Origin: Kappaphycus alvarezii
Taxonomy: Eukaryota; Rhodophyta; Florideophyceae; Gigartinales; Solieriaceae
DNA: 64,000 nt
Reading direction: 5' to 3'
NCBI GenBank assembly: GCA_002205965.3
Contig: NADL03000740.1
Coordinates: 1,302,001-1,366,000, forward strand
Under the pieces are notes generated by a model. It was not told where the DNA came from. It saw nothing but the letters and a program-made list of their open reading frames with translations, and made no database searches. The position numbers and the translations under genes were made by a program. Position 1 is the stretch's first letter; every line of letters starts with the position of its first letter. Below are positions 45,007-57,800 of this stretch, piece after piece.

Positions 45007-46131
45007 ACTGTCCGCGGTGTCCACCTTTATTGCAATACTGCCAATCGGCTATGGATGGGGCGAGGAAACTGTGCAGAGGGGAATATTTTCCTTTGCAGCG
45101 GTGCTTGCTGGAACACCACCCCGATTTTTCAGCGACTCTACAGGATGTCACATTCCTCTTTTATGCAACTAGCTGAAAAACTTACCCTTATTGATGACTG
45201 CAAGTTTAGAAAAAGTTCTCCGTTACAACGCTTATCTATAACAATACGATGGCTGGCTGGGATCCTATCTTGACATTGCTATGGCTCACAACACATCACC
45301 ATCGAGCGTTTACTACTACATTGACGAGACAATATGCGCATTGAGATAAAGTTTCCATATCGAGATGAGTCATGGCTGAGACTGGCTTCAGATGGCTTTT
45401 CAAGAGCAGGAAGCAGCGCTTTAGACATGTGCTGTGGTGCCCTTGACGGAATCGCGATTAAGATACAGGAGCCAGCTTCCTGGGAAGTATCAAACGCTTC
45501 CAGTTACTATAACCGGAAAGGATGGTTTGCCTTAAATGTGCAAGCTATGTGTGATTGGAAGTATCGGTTCACGTTTCTGTCATGCCTTTCACCTGGTTCT
45601 ACGCATGACAGCACGGCGTACGCGATGAGTGGCTTATCAAATTTACTTGAGAGAGTGGAAGGCGGACTTCTCAATGGGTTTTGGATAGCTGCAGATGAAG
45701 CCTATACATGTGCTAACAGGCTTTTAACGCCATGGCCTGGTAAAGCTCTAAGCACAGCCAAGGACTGTTTCAATTATTGGCAATCCTCCGCACGGATACA
45801 CATCGAGCAGAGCTTTGGAATGCTTGTTGGTAGGTGGGGCGTGTTGTGGAGGCCGTTGAGGTGTACGGTTTCCAAGAATGCTAAAGTAATTTCTGTTTGT
45901 TGCAAGCTCCATAATTTCATTATTGACAATGACGGAGCAGTAGTGCCTCCACCTTCGGATGCAGACATTGGTCATCACACAGAGCCAGAGGATCGACAGG
46001 TGCACTTGCAAGACGACTGCGATCTTAATGACTTTTTACATCATCGACGTCGCGATTTGGAAACCTCTCAGCTTCGCGTTGATTTTACAGAAGAAATAGA
46101 GGCAAGCGCTAGACGAAGGCCGTATGTGTAA
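45007..46131 (+). CDS. PIF/Harbinger transposase (frameshifts)
   Basis: DDE nuclease that cuts and pastes the element. An N-terminal helix region reads FQRLYRMSHSSFMQLAEKLT and LSITIRWLAGG (about 45128-45262), then YLDIAMAHNTSPSSVYYYID (about 45268-45327) after a one-base frame change near 45262. The catalytic acidic residues are in GALDGIAIKIQ (first D, about 45448), WIAADEAYTC (second D, about 45694) and IHIEQSFGMLVGRWG (E, about 45804). CKLHNFIIDNDG marks the usual C-terminal block and the stop is at 46131. An earlier frame change near 45120 separates the first 40 residues. Confidence 0.85.
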
Positions 46132-46289
46132 ACAAAAACTAGACTAACTTATCACGTTTATTAAACTATGCGGTGGATGGTCCAGCATTACTCATATTGA
46201 CATTCTCACCATTTGCACCTTCGCTATACATAGCCCTGTCAATAAGGTCACGCGTACGAGCCAGTCGCTTCTCCAAGATTTTTTAGTTG

Positions 46290-47093
46290 ATTCAACAGCC
46301 AGGCCTGAAGGTTACTTGCTGGTAGAGCTTCAATACTTTAAGAATCTGAGCTTCGAGTTCCATTAAACTCTTGACAGTTGAAGCTACCTTAGTCGTCCTC
46401 TCCAGTTCCATTATGTTTGCGTCGGTCGCTATTGCCGATCCCGTTTCTTTTATTACGATTGGTTGCGGGGAAACACTGCTTTCTGCAATCTTGCTTAACG
46501 CAGCCGCCACTGATTCAATTCCCTCGTCTCGTTTGGTTTTTTTGCCGACAACTGGGCTGGCGGAATTGATGCTCTGCTTGTGTCAATATCATTCAGACCG
46601 GCCTCAATTTGGGCATTAGGTGGTATTAAACGCACTACTGCGTCCAAACTAGGATGATTATAGAACAACAGTGCATATACGAAATGCTATCATCTCCGCT
46701 GGTATACTCTGGGAAGGTTTCCGGATCGCTCTGCCCAGATCTATTGAACTTTTCGCAAGCAACAGTATGGCTGAACGAAGCTTACCCATCTTTGTTTTAG
46801 AATAGTACCATTGCGGACATGTGGATGTTCATTCGGATCAAACACGAGAAGAACGTCTTCTGTAACACCACACACGGCATCAGGAATATCTGGACAGAAC
46901 TCCTTATCGTTAAAAGCTCGAGAAACTCATGTATGAAAGGGTCGTGACGACCGGCATCAAGTTCAGACCTTGTTTCAATACGTTGGTACATGCGAGCAAC
47001 GATAGAGTTGTGCCGTGAGTCGGCAATGACGTGACATAGACGCGCTGTTTCGTGCTTAGTCCAGTTCGGAGCGCGACCGCTCAACACCGGCAC
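46290..47093 (-). CDS. Harbinger Myb/SANT-like DNA-binding protein (frameshifted)
   Basis: Second protein of the transposon, which binds its ends and brings the transposase to DNA. A tryptophan-led helix region APNWTKHETARLCHVIAD and RMYQRIETRSELDAGRHDPF (about 47070-46938) fit the trihelix/Myb domain of Harbinger proteins. A one-base gap near 46920 moves the frame to FNDKEFCPDI and FDPNEHPHVRNG. A separate segment at 46510-46292 (SLMELEAQILKVLKLYQQV) is a likely C-terminal coiled coil. A GTAAGC at about 46790 could be a donor of an intron joining the parts; this is not proven. Confidence 0.65.
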
Positions 47094-47749
47094 GAGCAGC
47101 TGGTCCCCTTATTATAATCAATAGTTCTTTGCTCCTCCCACATAGATGCCAGTTCCATAATTTTTTACTGTCATGTACTCCTGCTTGTTCTAGGCGGTGG
47201 AAAGTACTGCTTTGGACCCGGAACTTGAAAGTCCGATTCTCCGTAATGCCGCGGACAAAATCGCCTGCGTAAGTCGGCGAGGATGCATGGAGCGTGAAGT
47301 AATCGGCGGCTGTGCCGATGCGGTGGAGGGGGTCTTGTTGACGGATCATTGGCCTTTCGCGTAGGCTTAGGTCTTGAGCGTAATGGAAGGAAGGGAAGTA
47401 GGCGATGACTGGAGAGATGGGGTTGAAAATCGGAGATCGCTCCGTTGTCGGGGGCGGACTCCATGCTGTCACCAGTTTGTGTCGCAGGACCATCGACGGT
47501 GGGATCCGTGGCATTAGCCATCTTTGGCTCGCCGAGGTGGAAGGTATAGGGAACGATGGAAGGTCGACTGTAGCGAAAGACGTGACCGGGGTCGACAAAC
47601 CAACCATGGAGATGGACCATACAGAAAATATATGCTATGCAACTGGTCATGAGCGTCATGAACAGTACCACAACACAATCAAGCCCAAATATGATATGCC
47701 AATTACCGGCTGCCATATTAGTCAGCATTTCCCATATATTATATCCCAT
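47094..47749 (-). other. Extra coding-like segment inside the Harbinger
   Basis: Between the Myb gene and the right inverted repeat the G+C content rises. On the minus strand an ATG lying in the inverted repeat (47749) opens 192 residues with one membrane segment (IIFGLDCVVVLFMTLMTSC) and WFVDPGHVFRYSRPS. A +1 frame continues with HYAQDLSLRERPMI, TAADYFTLHASSPTYAGDF and ENRTFKFRV. This is not part of any Harbinger gene I know, and may be a captured host gene fragment. No family recognised. Confidence 0.45.
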
Positions 47750-47776
47750 ATAAAAAAAATTTTTTTGGAACGAGCC
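47736..47776 (-). repeat. Right terminal inverted repeat
   Basis: Reverse complement of 44707-44744, ending ...GGAACGAGCC next to the TTA duplication. Confidence 0.9.
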
Positions 47777-47930
47777 TTAGACTTGACGTCCAATAAATTT
47801 TTTCAAAGTTTTAGATTCTCCCGGATAAGAAAATAATGTAGCTGAGTGTGGCACAATAAGCCGCTGCGCTGAACTGCCAAAGTCAGATGCAGTTTTGACG
47901 ATCTTCCTTCGATCCAATTGTTTGACTGCA

Positions 47931-47970
47931 GGGCATCTTATATTGGCAGCCCTGCCAATATAAGATGCCC
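47931..47970. repeat. Perfect 40-base palindrome
   Basis: A 19-base arm beginning GGGCATCTTATATTGG is followed by 2 bases (CC) and its exact reverse complement. It could fold into a 19-bp hairpin. It sits 155 bases right of the Harbinger and close to the boundary with the A+T-rich domain. It could be a small transposon remnant; no target duplication is evident. Confidence 0.85.
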
Positions 47971-48649
47971 GGCATATCTCATGAGCGAAAAACCTTTTGT
48001 CATGGGAACTGTACGTCTGCCCTATTGAGCCCCTGAATCCACCATTGGGAACTTTCGGCCTCCAACAGAAACCCGATATTCTCGCGGGTAATGGTCGCCA
48101 ATTATGCCACTTGGCATACTTTTCTACCCCTAACTGGTGATATTTGCCTGAAAATTATCCAGCGCTTGATGCTACTCCTCTATCTTTACTTTACAGTAGA
48201 TAGTTCTAACACTATATAACTAGTACTCATATCAATCTAGGCTCTACGGAACTATAATAATCTTGCACCCGTTTTTGGCTCTGGAAATAGCTCTCAACTT
48301 TCGTCCCTGATGAAAATTTTTGAACCCAGAACCTCAGTAACCGCTTTGGAACTTAATACCTATCTCCCTTTTCTAAAGGAGAACTTGCACAGGACATCTT
48401 TCGCTATTTATGATTTCATCCACTTTTTACCGCGTCCCGATCCTAGGCCCATAAGGTCCCTCACTTCCAGGTTTCCTTTTTGTGGGCTTATCCCTATTTT
48501 TTCGCCGATTCATTTACGCCGCCTTTGATAATTAAGTGAACTAGCGTCTATAAAGGAGTAAAATCACACATTTTGTCTCGTCGGAGGTATACCTATGACT
48601 TGACCGGGTCGAGAACCTTCAATTTTTTTCTTAGCTGTTTGCGTAGTAA

Positions 48650-51600
48650 CCAAGTTCCTACGGCGAATAACATCCTAGATCATCTTCAAAAGACTTTAGG
48701 TCCGGTCTAGTCTTGCAAACTGACAGTAGGAGTGACCGGAAACCGTCCCAAGACAACTTCAACTCTCTTTCACACCACTTGGTGCCTTTTCCGAGAAACT
48801 TCATGCTCCGACACAGACAGTAGCATGTAAGACGTAGGGCTGAGCCACTGGAAAGAAGGATACCAACAGAGGAAGACATTCTCGACCACCAGGTGGGTCC
48901 TATGTGTGTTCCCGCAAGTTAGGCACTTTCTAAGGGCTTTTCACGCAGGAGATTGCTTGTTTGTGTTTCACACATTACGCTATAACCAACTGTGATGATC
49001 CGCTAATCTATGTCGCAAAAGATGCGTCTCCATAAACTCGCCAGTATATTGAGTTGAAATAAAGCTTTTGGAACTGAAGTCCCATGAAATTTTCATTTCA
49101 AACCACTATCGGAGCAATATAAATTCTTCTAATGTCATTAACGAGATCTTTTTGTATACTTCTTTAATTGGTAAAGTGGCTCCATGGCCCCGAAACGAAA
49201 ATATCAGACCTCAATGATACTCATTGATAGTCAAGCCATTTTAGCCTTTCGAGATTTGCAAGAGATAAAAAGGGTTTGCGAAGAAAGTAGCATGAGCCGC
49301 TTAGTGTAGTTAGACTCCTGTACTTGAATCCGAATAACTTATTATCGATCTGTGCCCCGGATATTTTGATCTTTTTGTATTCCCTTCGTTTCATCCTCAA
49401 ACTATTTTCATTTATCATTGACTACTCTGCAAATCTCACATTATATCTTATCAGCAAATAATTAGCATAAGTTAGGAAGGCAAGAGCTATTCATGCTAAG
49501 CATCTTTGAGAAGAATAATCCTGTATTATATGTTAACCAAATCCCGGATCAGATCGAAGACGTTTACAAGTTGTTTACTCCAGTAACCATTGGTCGTAAG
49601 AAGCCTGTAGAGTGATTTAATGAGCTTCAGTATTGAATTAGGAACAAGCTCAAATTATTCTCTTGGTTTCACGTAAATGTCTCTCCAGGGTTTCTCAGCA
49701 TTATGGAGATAGGCTTGGGTAGCGACAGTTGAGAAATTTGGAAACCGAAAATAGTTGCGAGTCCAAGTAATATGCAAATTGAATGTTGCAGATCAGTGAT
49801 TTTGTCATGGACAAGAAATTCTTTCATTTTGTTGCGATGACATTGGACAGGAGAATTATCTTTCCAAACCTCCGGACAAGGGCCGGAGATTTTGATAGCG
49901 AGAAAAAATTGTCCGTCTATAACTTTAGCGATATTATCCTTCCACACATCTTTCAATGATCCGCGTTCAATAAGTCCGAAAATTTCCATTCATTTTGAAG
50001 GACCAAAATGGATGTACTGGGATCTTTAGGATATATTTTCGTGTTATAAGAGTGGAAAAAAGGGTTTTCGTGGGAATCTTTAAATAAACACATTGTTTCA
50101 AAATATTTTGATAAAGCTCAAGTAGATCATAAAATTCGGAAGTGTCAATGACATTTTCACTTAGTTCTCGAAAATAACGCTCCGATTTTTTCAGTTGAAG
50201 TACTGAATAAGTGAAATTTCTCTCTTAAGTTAGAAAAATTTTTCTTGACAGTCAATGCTATCCTATCCTTCTTTATCTTACTTTCTGAAGATATGAAGTT
50301 CTTCACCAGGACAATAAATTATATATGAAATAGACGAAACATGAATACTTTATGAAGTTTAGATGAGACTCTCCCAACAACGACGTTTACTTCAATCACG
50401 AAATTACCAATATTTTGAGAAGTTCAATTTTTTTTAGGCAAACTGTAGTTTAGAAGTTAGAACAGAGGTTTGATTTCAAGCACCAGATATTATGGTAGCA
50501 AAGACTTGTATCCAGTGGTTTCATTCATTTCTTTGTTAGAAATTTCTGGCAGTAACTCTTTTTGATACGGGAATTTGTTTTCTACCATTTGATTGATGTG
50601 ACGTAGTGGGAAATGAAAGCTTTCTCCTATTTCCAAAGAGTTGGGAGCTTATACGGCGTAGATTATAATTTTGATGGCAATAACTTTAGTATATCTTTCC
50701 ATGTAGCGAAGGTAAACAATGATCCCGCGTCGGCGCGAATCCGACTGATGAATATCTCGAACTCAACGCTTGGGTAAAAGCAATCCATATTACTCTAACT
50801 ATACGATTTTATCTTGGGCTTTCATCGAATAAGACAGCACGGGAGGAGTGAGCTGCCGTTTTGGTGACATGAAGAACGGTATTACTAATGGGAAATATCA
50901 AATATCGCGAGAGTTCCTCCCCGAATAATAGTTCTTTTGTATCTTTATGGATACTTTAAAGCTCTTTTGTGCAAGAATAAGTTGTTTACATGTTCCACAA
51001 TGTCAGTGAATCTTCTTTTTAATTATTATCTTGCTAGAAACACATTCTGCATATACATATTTTTTGATAAAAACCAATGAAATAATCAGTAGTCGAGTGA
51101 TGGAATCCTTCCTGGCTTTTCTCATTGCTTAAATTAATGTTTTTACTCTATAGGAATTACGCATGACAATTTTCATGAAAAATCGGCATCTTTCAATTGA
51201 ATAACTCATGTAACAAAGTGTTTTAGAGATTACTGAAACATAAATACAACTCTGTAGTTGTTTCAAGTCCGAAATATTAATGAATATCTGATTTAACGAT
51301 ATCAATCTCGAGATGTACATGAGATATGGGCGTAGTAATTTGGATACTCCCGGACCCTATAGCAAAAGTTGAAGGTTTTTCTCTAAAATTGTGTAATTTA
51401 TTGCATCCTCTCATTCCATATCTAGATCCAATGAGTAGACAATAAGGGCGAGCTTCTTGAAAACTTAGAACTGTATTTTTACTGAACAAAAGAGGCAGTA
51501 TATGCACCTTGAAGTAACAAACATGTACATCTCTTTGCCTTTCAGACATGTTTCAAGATTCATAGCGATGGTTTCTGAATCTGTTGTAAATAAGGTGTAA

Positions 51601-52960
51601 ATTTGTGCCTTATTTCGATAAAATCGGATACACCACTTGAAATCTGTCCTTAAGTCTATTCCAGACTTGCACCTACTTTTTTGGAGAGCGGTACAGAATG
51701 AAATATCTTTCATACGTTAGGAAAAAATTTATGGTTCTTGAACAATACCCGCAGGATCAGATACGATAAAAACAAGAGTTTCGGCTGTGTCGTTCATTAT
51801 GTCATTTTGAAAAGCTTGAGCCAGATCATCGCTTTCCTCCCTCTTTCCTGATTATCTTCGGCATTAATATCAATATGTTCATTGGATAATCTTATAAGTG
51901 AATTTGGGTTTATATGAGCTTCTTCATCATCACTAAGCATTGCTTTCGCTACTTTTTGAAACTGTTGAAACGCTATTTCCCTAGCACGAACAATAAATTC
52001 CTTAAAAATTTACCAATGCTTTTTTACGACATTAAGTGGCATCGGGTGGTCTCAAATATTTTTCGTCTCCTTTTTTTGTTTAAAACAATAATATTGCAGA
52101 GAAATAAAAACTATTCGTACTAGGGTAGTTTTTTTCGTGGCCGCGCGAAAATTTGTATTGTTCGTGACAGTTCGGATTGGATGTGGGAGCATAAATTCGT
52201 GACCCGATCTTACGAGGTTTTCTGTAAGCTCTACAACTGAACTGTGCAGTACTTCAGGAATACTCTGGAGATCATTACACATCAATATAGGTTCCAAAAG
52301 AGCTGCATTTATTGCATCTATCTGAATTCCTTCAATTCCGTCCTGGTTGATGATCCAACTGAAATCTGGAAAAGTCTATAGTTTCTGGAAGTTGCCCAGC
52401 GGTTTTTCGGATAAAGCACTCGAGGCAGACGTTTCTGATTAAGGTAAACCTATGATGGCTTAGTAGGAGTTTTCGACTATATCTTCCTCGGATCTGTGTT
52501 GTGGAGTAATTTGAGGAGCAATTTTGGTTATTGCCTCTTCCTAATCTCCCCAAGTCTCTTCCATATTTCAAAGTTTAATTTTTAATATATAGAATAATCT
52601 CAAACCATACAGGCGCTTCAGACTCGGTTTTAGCCAGTAGAATCATGGTACTTCTCTGGTATTATCGATAGCGATTCTGTTAATAATTTGAAGCGCCATG
52701 CGATATGCTCAACGGTAAAAAAAATTCGCCTCACGAACGAAAACTTTACGAAACTATCGCAGCTTCTTGTGTTTTTAAATGCCACAGTATGCGTAGGCAT
52801 CAAGGTGATTGTATATTTATTCGTTCTTATCCTCACCGGGATCGGCAGTATAATAATCAATGTACTTGAAACGAGTATCCAGATTTTGAATGGTTTTGGA
52901 ATCTTCAACGTGGAGTACGTTGTCGTTGTTGTGGGAAACTAAAGGTACGTCGGAATATCT
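48650..52960 (-). pseudogene. Heavily decayed Ty1/copia relic, element D
   Basis: Read on the minus strand in order: gag-like text (about 52960-52600, YNHLDAYAY); a possible knuckle CLECFIRK (about 52430); protease remnant QEARPYCLL to GSGSIQITTPI and DIVKSD (about 51465-51282); integrase HCGTCKQ (about 50995) and NTVLHVTKTAAHSSRAVLF (about 50900-50845); RT MEIFGLIERGSLKDVW, then ATIFGFQ (49989-49730); LKLIKSLYRLL with GYWSK (about 49630-49580, matching LKxLYGL...DYW); KIKISGAQIDNKLFGF (about 49380); MAWL (about 49230); RNase H RVYGDASFAT with GSSQL (about 49050-48985). Stops are frequent and codons are strongly A/T-biased. Element B shares the same blocks (for instance AAIFGFDVW), so D is an older relative. 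Confidence 0.75.
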
Positions 52961-53830
52961 CTTTGCAGAGATGAGCATAGCACATGCTTTCCTCTTTTCC
53001 TGTTATACCTGATACATCGCGGGTGTAATTCCCTGGAGGATACTGGTACTATGGGTATGTTGCGTATAATTCAATTTTTTCAAAGTCGATTAGTTTTAAA
53101 CGAGCTTGAATAACATTGATTGAGCCAAAAGGAGTTCCTTGTTGCATAAAGTTTCGACCAAAGATGTTCAAGAAGATCTGTAATCGCATCTTCGTTCGAT
53201 GGTTTGGTTTAGGCGTGAATATAGAGAGCAAGGATACCTTTAGCATGAACATGTGGTTCAGATGTCTTTTTGCGCATTGAAAGAGCTTCGAATGTTCCGG
53301 TGAGTAAAAGTGTTAGATTTGAAAAAGCTAATTCTTGACTTTTTCCTTGCACATATTGTCAGCATTAAAGCCCTTACGAATATGGATATTGACTTTGCAC
53401 AAGTCATAGCGATAAAAATTTCGTGGGCTTACGTTTCTTACGTCTCTAAACTTGTTTATGTGAGATATTCATTTCTAATGCAACTTGAACTGCAAATTAG
53501 ATGAAAATATGCGGTTGAAAGGCTCACACAAAGCTTCTCCGTTACTCTATTTCTTCTTACTCTTCCGTATACGGTCGTGCGCCAGAAGATAAATGTGATG
53601 GGAAACCTCCTTGTCGATACGATATGGCTGATAGGAGCTCTAAGTTTTTATAGTCGCAATAGGTGCCCCTTCAAGGCTATCAATAGAAGTAGACGCAGGA
53701 AAATGCTGATTTAAATCTGGTCGTGGCAGTAGTGAACGCAGGCATTCACTTTGGACCTCCTTCTCAGCAATAGAAGTCTCTTCGTCGATTAGTGCGATGG
53801 CCTGATCCCTGCCCTTTTCATAATAGAAGT

Positions 53831-53963
53831 CTGATCCAAGTGATTCCGTAAAGTTGACTTGAGGAACCTCATTATTTAGTATTTTAGTTTCTCTTTTCTG
53901 ATCCAAGTGATTCCGTAAAGTTGACTTGAGGAACCTCATTATTTACTATTTTAGTTTCTCTTT
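53831..53963 (+). repeat. 67-bp tandem duplication
   Basis: CTGATCCAAGTGATTCCG and the following bases to TTAGTTTCTCTTTT are repeated immediately, with period 67 and a single clear difference (TTAGTATT against TTACTATT). The near-identity marks a recent event within otherwise decayed DNA. Confidence 0.9.
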
Positions 53964-54785
53964 GTGACCTGCAACAAAAGAATATTGTTATCCTGGTATT
54001 TATGAATACCATTTAATTATATTTAGAACAGCTATTTTATCAAGAAAAACAAAAGCTTAAAACAAAAAGGAAGCAAAGATTCCAAAGACCCGGAAAATAT
54101 CTAAAATGAGGATAAAAGCGGTCATTGAACCCAAACAGCAAATAAAGAGATCGGAGGTTAAAAAAAGACTAAGTTCTTATGTTTTTCGAGAAAAAGAAGC
54201 TGTGGAGACGCTTTTTCACTGTCCTCGACATCAAAGAAAAAATTGTCCACGATGAGAGAAGAAATTTAGCAATTCAAACAACTCAGGACTAGATCAGCGA
54301 TAGACAAGGACAATTGGATTCAGGAATGGTTTTCACCCCCATTTGCAGCCGTGAAATCGTCCCTTCTGTATGTTACACAGAGTACAACAAGATTGGCTGT
54401 ATATAGTTAGCATGATTTTGGATTAAATGGTTCTATTTTTGCCTTTTGTTGATTTTTGATGATGCGGTGGTGTGCAGAGTGCATGATGATCTTAATATGA
54501 TGATGCTGATGATGTTAATACTTCAGAGCTTTTTAATTGAGTTCAAAGATCCGATGTAGAGCTTAGATCAGCTCAAAGCGTATGACACAATAGAGTAACT
54601 TTAAAAATAACTTTCTGCAACATTTTTGTCATTACACCGTCCACACCAATTTTGTATGACCTTTTGTACCTACAACAATTACCACAAAATCATGTCAAAA
54701 CGAATCTTGTAGCTTATTTTTTAAATAATCACTTAATAATGAAATAAAAACAATTTTATCTAACCATCATCCGTCACCTTACAGC

Positions 54786-54821
54786 TCTTTAATCGAATAT
54801 ACTTCTTTAATCGAATATACT
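54786..54821 (+). repeat. 18-bp exact tandem duplication
   Basis: TCTTTAATCGAATATACT occurs twice in a row. No function is implied. Confidence 0.9.
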
Positions 54822-57800
54822 TCACAGAGTTTCTATTTCAAATTGAGAAAGCGACAGATTAAAAATGTTGACTTTGCACATATCATGATGATCTCATAAT
54901 TAAAAAATTGGAGAACTTGTAAGTTTTGAAAGTGAGCAGATTCCGAAACGGTTATATGTTTGTTTACGTCTTTGGAAAGTGAGTGGATTTAAGAAAATGA
55001 CGGAAATAGTTGAAACTCTTGATAACAAAAACGAAGATTCCAGAGAGAACTTTCCGAAATAATTCCGATACTCTTCGCTTAATCGTGTATCATAAACTAT
55101 AAACCATAATATTAAAACTTATTCACAGGTTGAAAAAGTGAGAAATGGTAAGACATTCATGTTCTGATAACTTCGTTTTTGAAAATTTCTTTTTGATGAA
55201 TTCAAGTACAATCACTGAGGGTTTCATAATTAAAAACAACAGGAGCATAGCTATCGACCTGATAAGAAAAAGTGTTTTTTTTTGGCTATCATCCTCTGAG
55301 TTTTTTTGGAGAAAAAATTCTCATCGAGATCAAATTGGAATTTACTGAAAGTGAGAGAAAATGTAAACTTGCACAAACGTTTTTTGTAAAAAGGACTCAT
55401 TACTTTCAAGTAATCAGTATAAGTATAAGTACGAGTATAAGACAGAGTTTGGGGTCTTTTCATGAGGTAAATAATCTTTAGTTCTATAAATCGAATTAAG
55501 TACTCCGAAAAGACAAAACGGAAAAAAATGAAACCAAGATTTTTAGTTGATTGTTTTCTTTATGTAATAAAAACCGCTAATTTTCTTGATACGCATTATT
55601 GATTCCTGTAAAATCGCAGAAATGGAATATGTACTAGCAAGAAGGGAGCCAGATTGATGCAAATCAAAAGAATTTACAGTTTAATATACAATGTGACTTT
55701 TCCTCCTTTTTATTACCTATCATTTTGTATTTTCAATGTGAGATTCGAAATCTTTTCATTTATTTATATGATTTTAATATGCATTTCAGCTATCGTTTTA
55801 GGTTCATCTTAGTCTGTTGATTTTTTTCTTTTCATCAATGAACTTTTACCTTAACTGGGGTAATCTAGCGGATTCTTAACTTTTCATGTCATAGAACCTG
55901 TTTTTGCTTTGATAATCTGTACCCATCAAGTTCCACTGTAGAATCTCCGCCAAAATATCGGTTTCGGAGTATATCACCTTTCCAAGACATCATACCGTTT
56001 AATTCTGATTTTTTAGCCTTGCAGTCGTCCTAAAATGACATTATACAATTTGAAGTCTGTTTTTAGCACTTCAATGGCCCCCTATCAATTACGCACATGC
56101 ATTGAAATATTGTGGAATGGTTTTGAAATGTTTTCAAGTTCTAAATCAAAGCATCCATGGCGATATTGAGGTCTTTCCCACATTTCTTGGAACAAATCAT
56201 GAGTAAAGAGGTTCTTTTTACGATTCCTAAGCTGATAAAGGCGTATTTTTATTAGGTTTAGGCGGACTTGAGTGGAAGTATAGGTTAGGGTCTTTTTGGG
56301 AGTTTTCACTGTGTTCTTTATGAGGGATTAAATTTCTCGTTAATTCATTCAACTTAAAGGTGAATGCGTTAACGAGAAAGTTGTAGTTGCATATTCAGGT
56401 GGCAATAGGAGAACAGGGAAGATATTAGTGGTCGGAAGCTTTGTATCCGATAATAGTATCTCCTCGAAGGCAAAATTAGTGTTTTGTTTTTCAAAACGTC
56501 CATGTAATTTTACCCAGATGTTTCGGATTCCTTCCTTATTCCGCAGACCCTACTGGTTTTACTTAATTTATCAAAGTATCTCAGATCCAAGTAGTTGCCT
56601 TTATAATTGACTGGTTGAGGTAACAGAGGGCTGAAATGTGGGAAGTAAATTTTAAAAAACACACTGTTCATGAAGCGGTAATGTTTTACCTTTTTCTTGA
56701 TTAGCACTTATATTGAACCTACTGGCCCATTATGGTTTTTCTCTCTTATTGAAATGATGAATATTGTAATGATTCTTAAATAACTGGTAATTTCTTAATT
56801 AAATATCAAGTCTGAGATGTGCCTAAAATACCTGACCGTTTAATTATTAAAAGCTCTAATGTACAAACATTTTGAATTGCAGTCTGGTGTAAAGGGGTTC
56901 TTTTCTGTGGTTCTTGATATTGAATTGATGTTCCTTATGTCTACCTATAGCTTTTTGCGGCTGAATTTACCACAAATATACGTGAACGTAATATTCATAT
57001 TGAATATAAGGGATCGCAATCAAGATATCCGCTAGATATAATGCAACTGTACCTGAGAGGTAATGGCTCCGTGATGATCTACAAATATACAAAAATGCTT
57101 ATAGAAGACCCCAGAGGGCCAAAGAAGGATGAAATGAGACTACCAGTAGATGAATACGCCGACGCACCAGCGATGGTCTTCCTCACAGAGTATCTCGTTT
57201 TTTGCATAGAAAAAAGACTGACTTTTTGTTAAAAAACAGCAAGGAAAAACTTTTCCACAATTTACTGTAATAGTCTGAGCTCTGATCAGGTTTGTGTTAC
57301 ACATGAAACGTTTACTATTCCGACAAAAATTTCCAAGTTGAAACGAAAGGAAATAAATTTCGGTTAGGAATGAAGAGGCTATTGCTATTCTTCATCTGTT
57401 TGAACCGTAATATCTGTGCGGAACATGGGCGGAGGGCCATAGGTACACTTTATAGCGACTAGCAGGCTAGTTTTATGCAATCTAGAAGTTTAACATACCT
57501 GGGTTCATGCGATCAAGCTTTAGTGCAAAGAGACTTCCATATTTGGAAATTGCTTCATTATACCGAAAGAAGAGGTCTAGGACCTTGTATTGAGCCTCAA
57601 ATGAAATGAGGGTGCGGTGAGCTATGAGAATTGGATAGATAAGAGAAAATAAACTGATCTTTGGATAAATTGGAGGGGTAAATCTGCTGTTCTATTTTAG
57701 GCTTTTTCACAGTGCTTTCAGGTAAAAAGAATCGAATTATCAACACGTATTTTTTTATCAATTTAAAAAGTATGAAAGTTTGTAAAATATACAGTAGACA

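Larger units (their letters stand above)
44707..47776 (+). mobile_element. PIF/Harbinger DNA transposon
   Basis: A 3070-bp element flanked by a 3-bp TTA target duplication (44704-44706 and 47777-47779), as expected for PIF/Harbinger. Ends are inverted repeats beginning GGCTCGTTCC. It encodes a DDE transposase on + and a Myb/SANT-like protein on -, the two-gene makeup of the superfamily. It is nearly intact, with one or two frame shifts per gene, so it is young compared with the copia relics. Confidence 0.9.

Noticed and set aside
47931-47970. Hairpin as transcription terminator or CRISPR repeat
   Set aside because: Single copy, no spaced repeats, eukaryotic context and no adjacent gene end in the right place.
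57041-57232. 63-codon ORF with few A/T-biased codons
   Set aside because: It looks slightly gene-like (DEMRLPVDEYADAPAM) but is isolated, short and unrecognised; kept out of the feature list.
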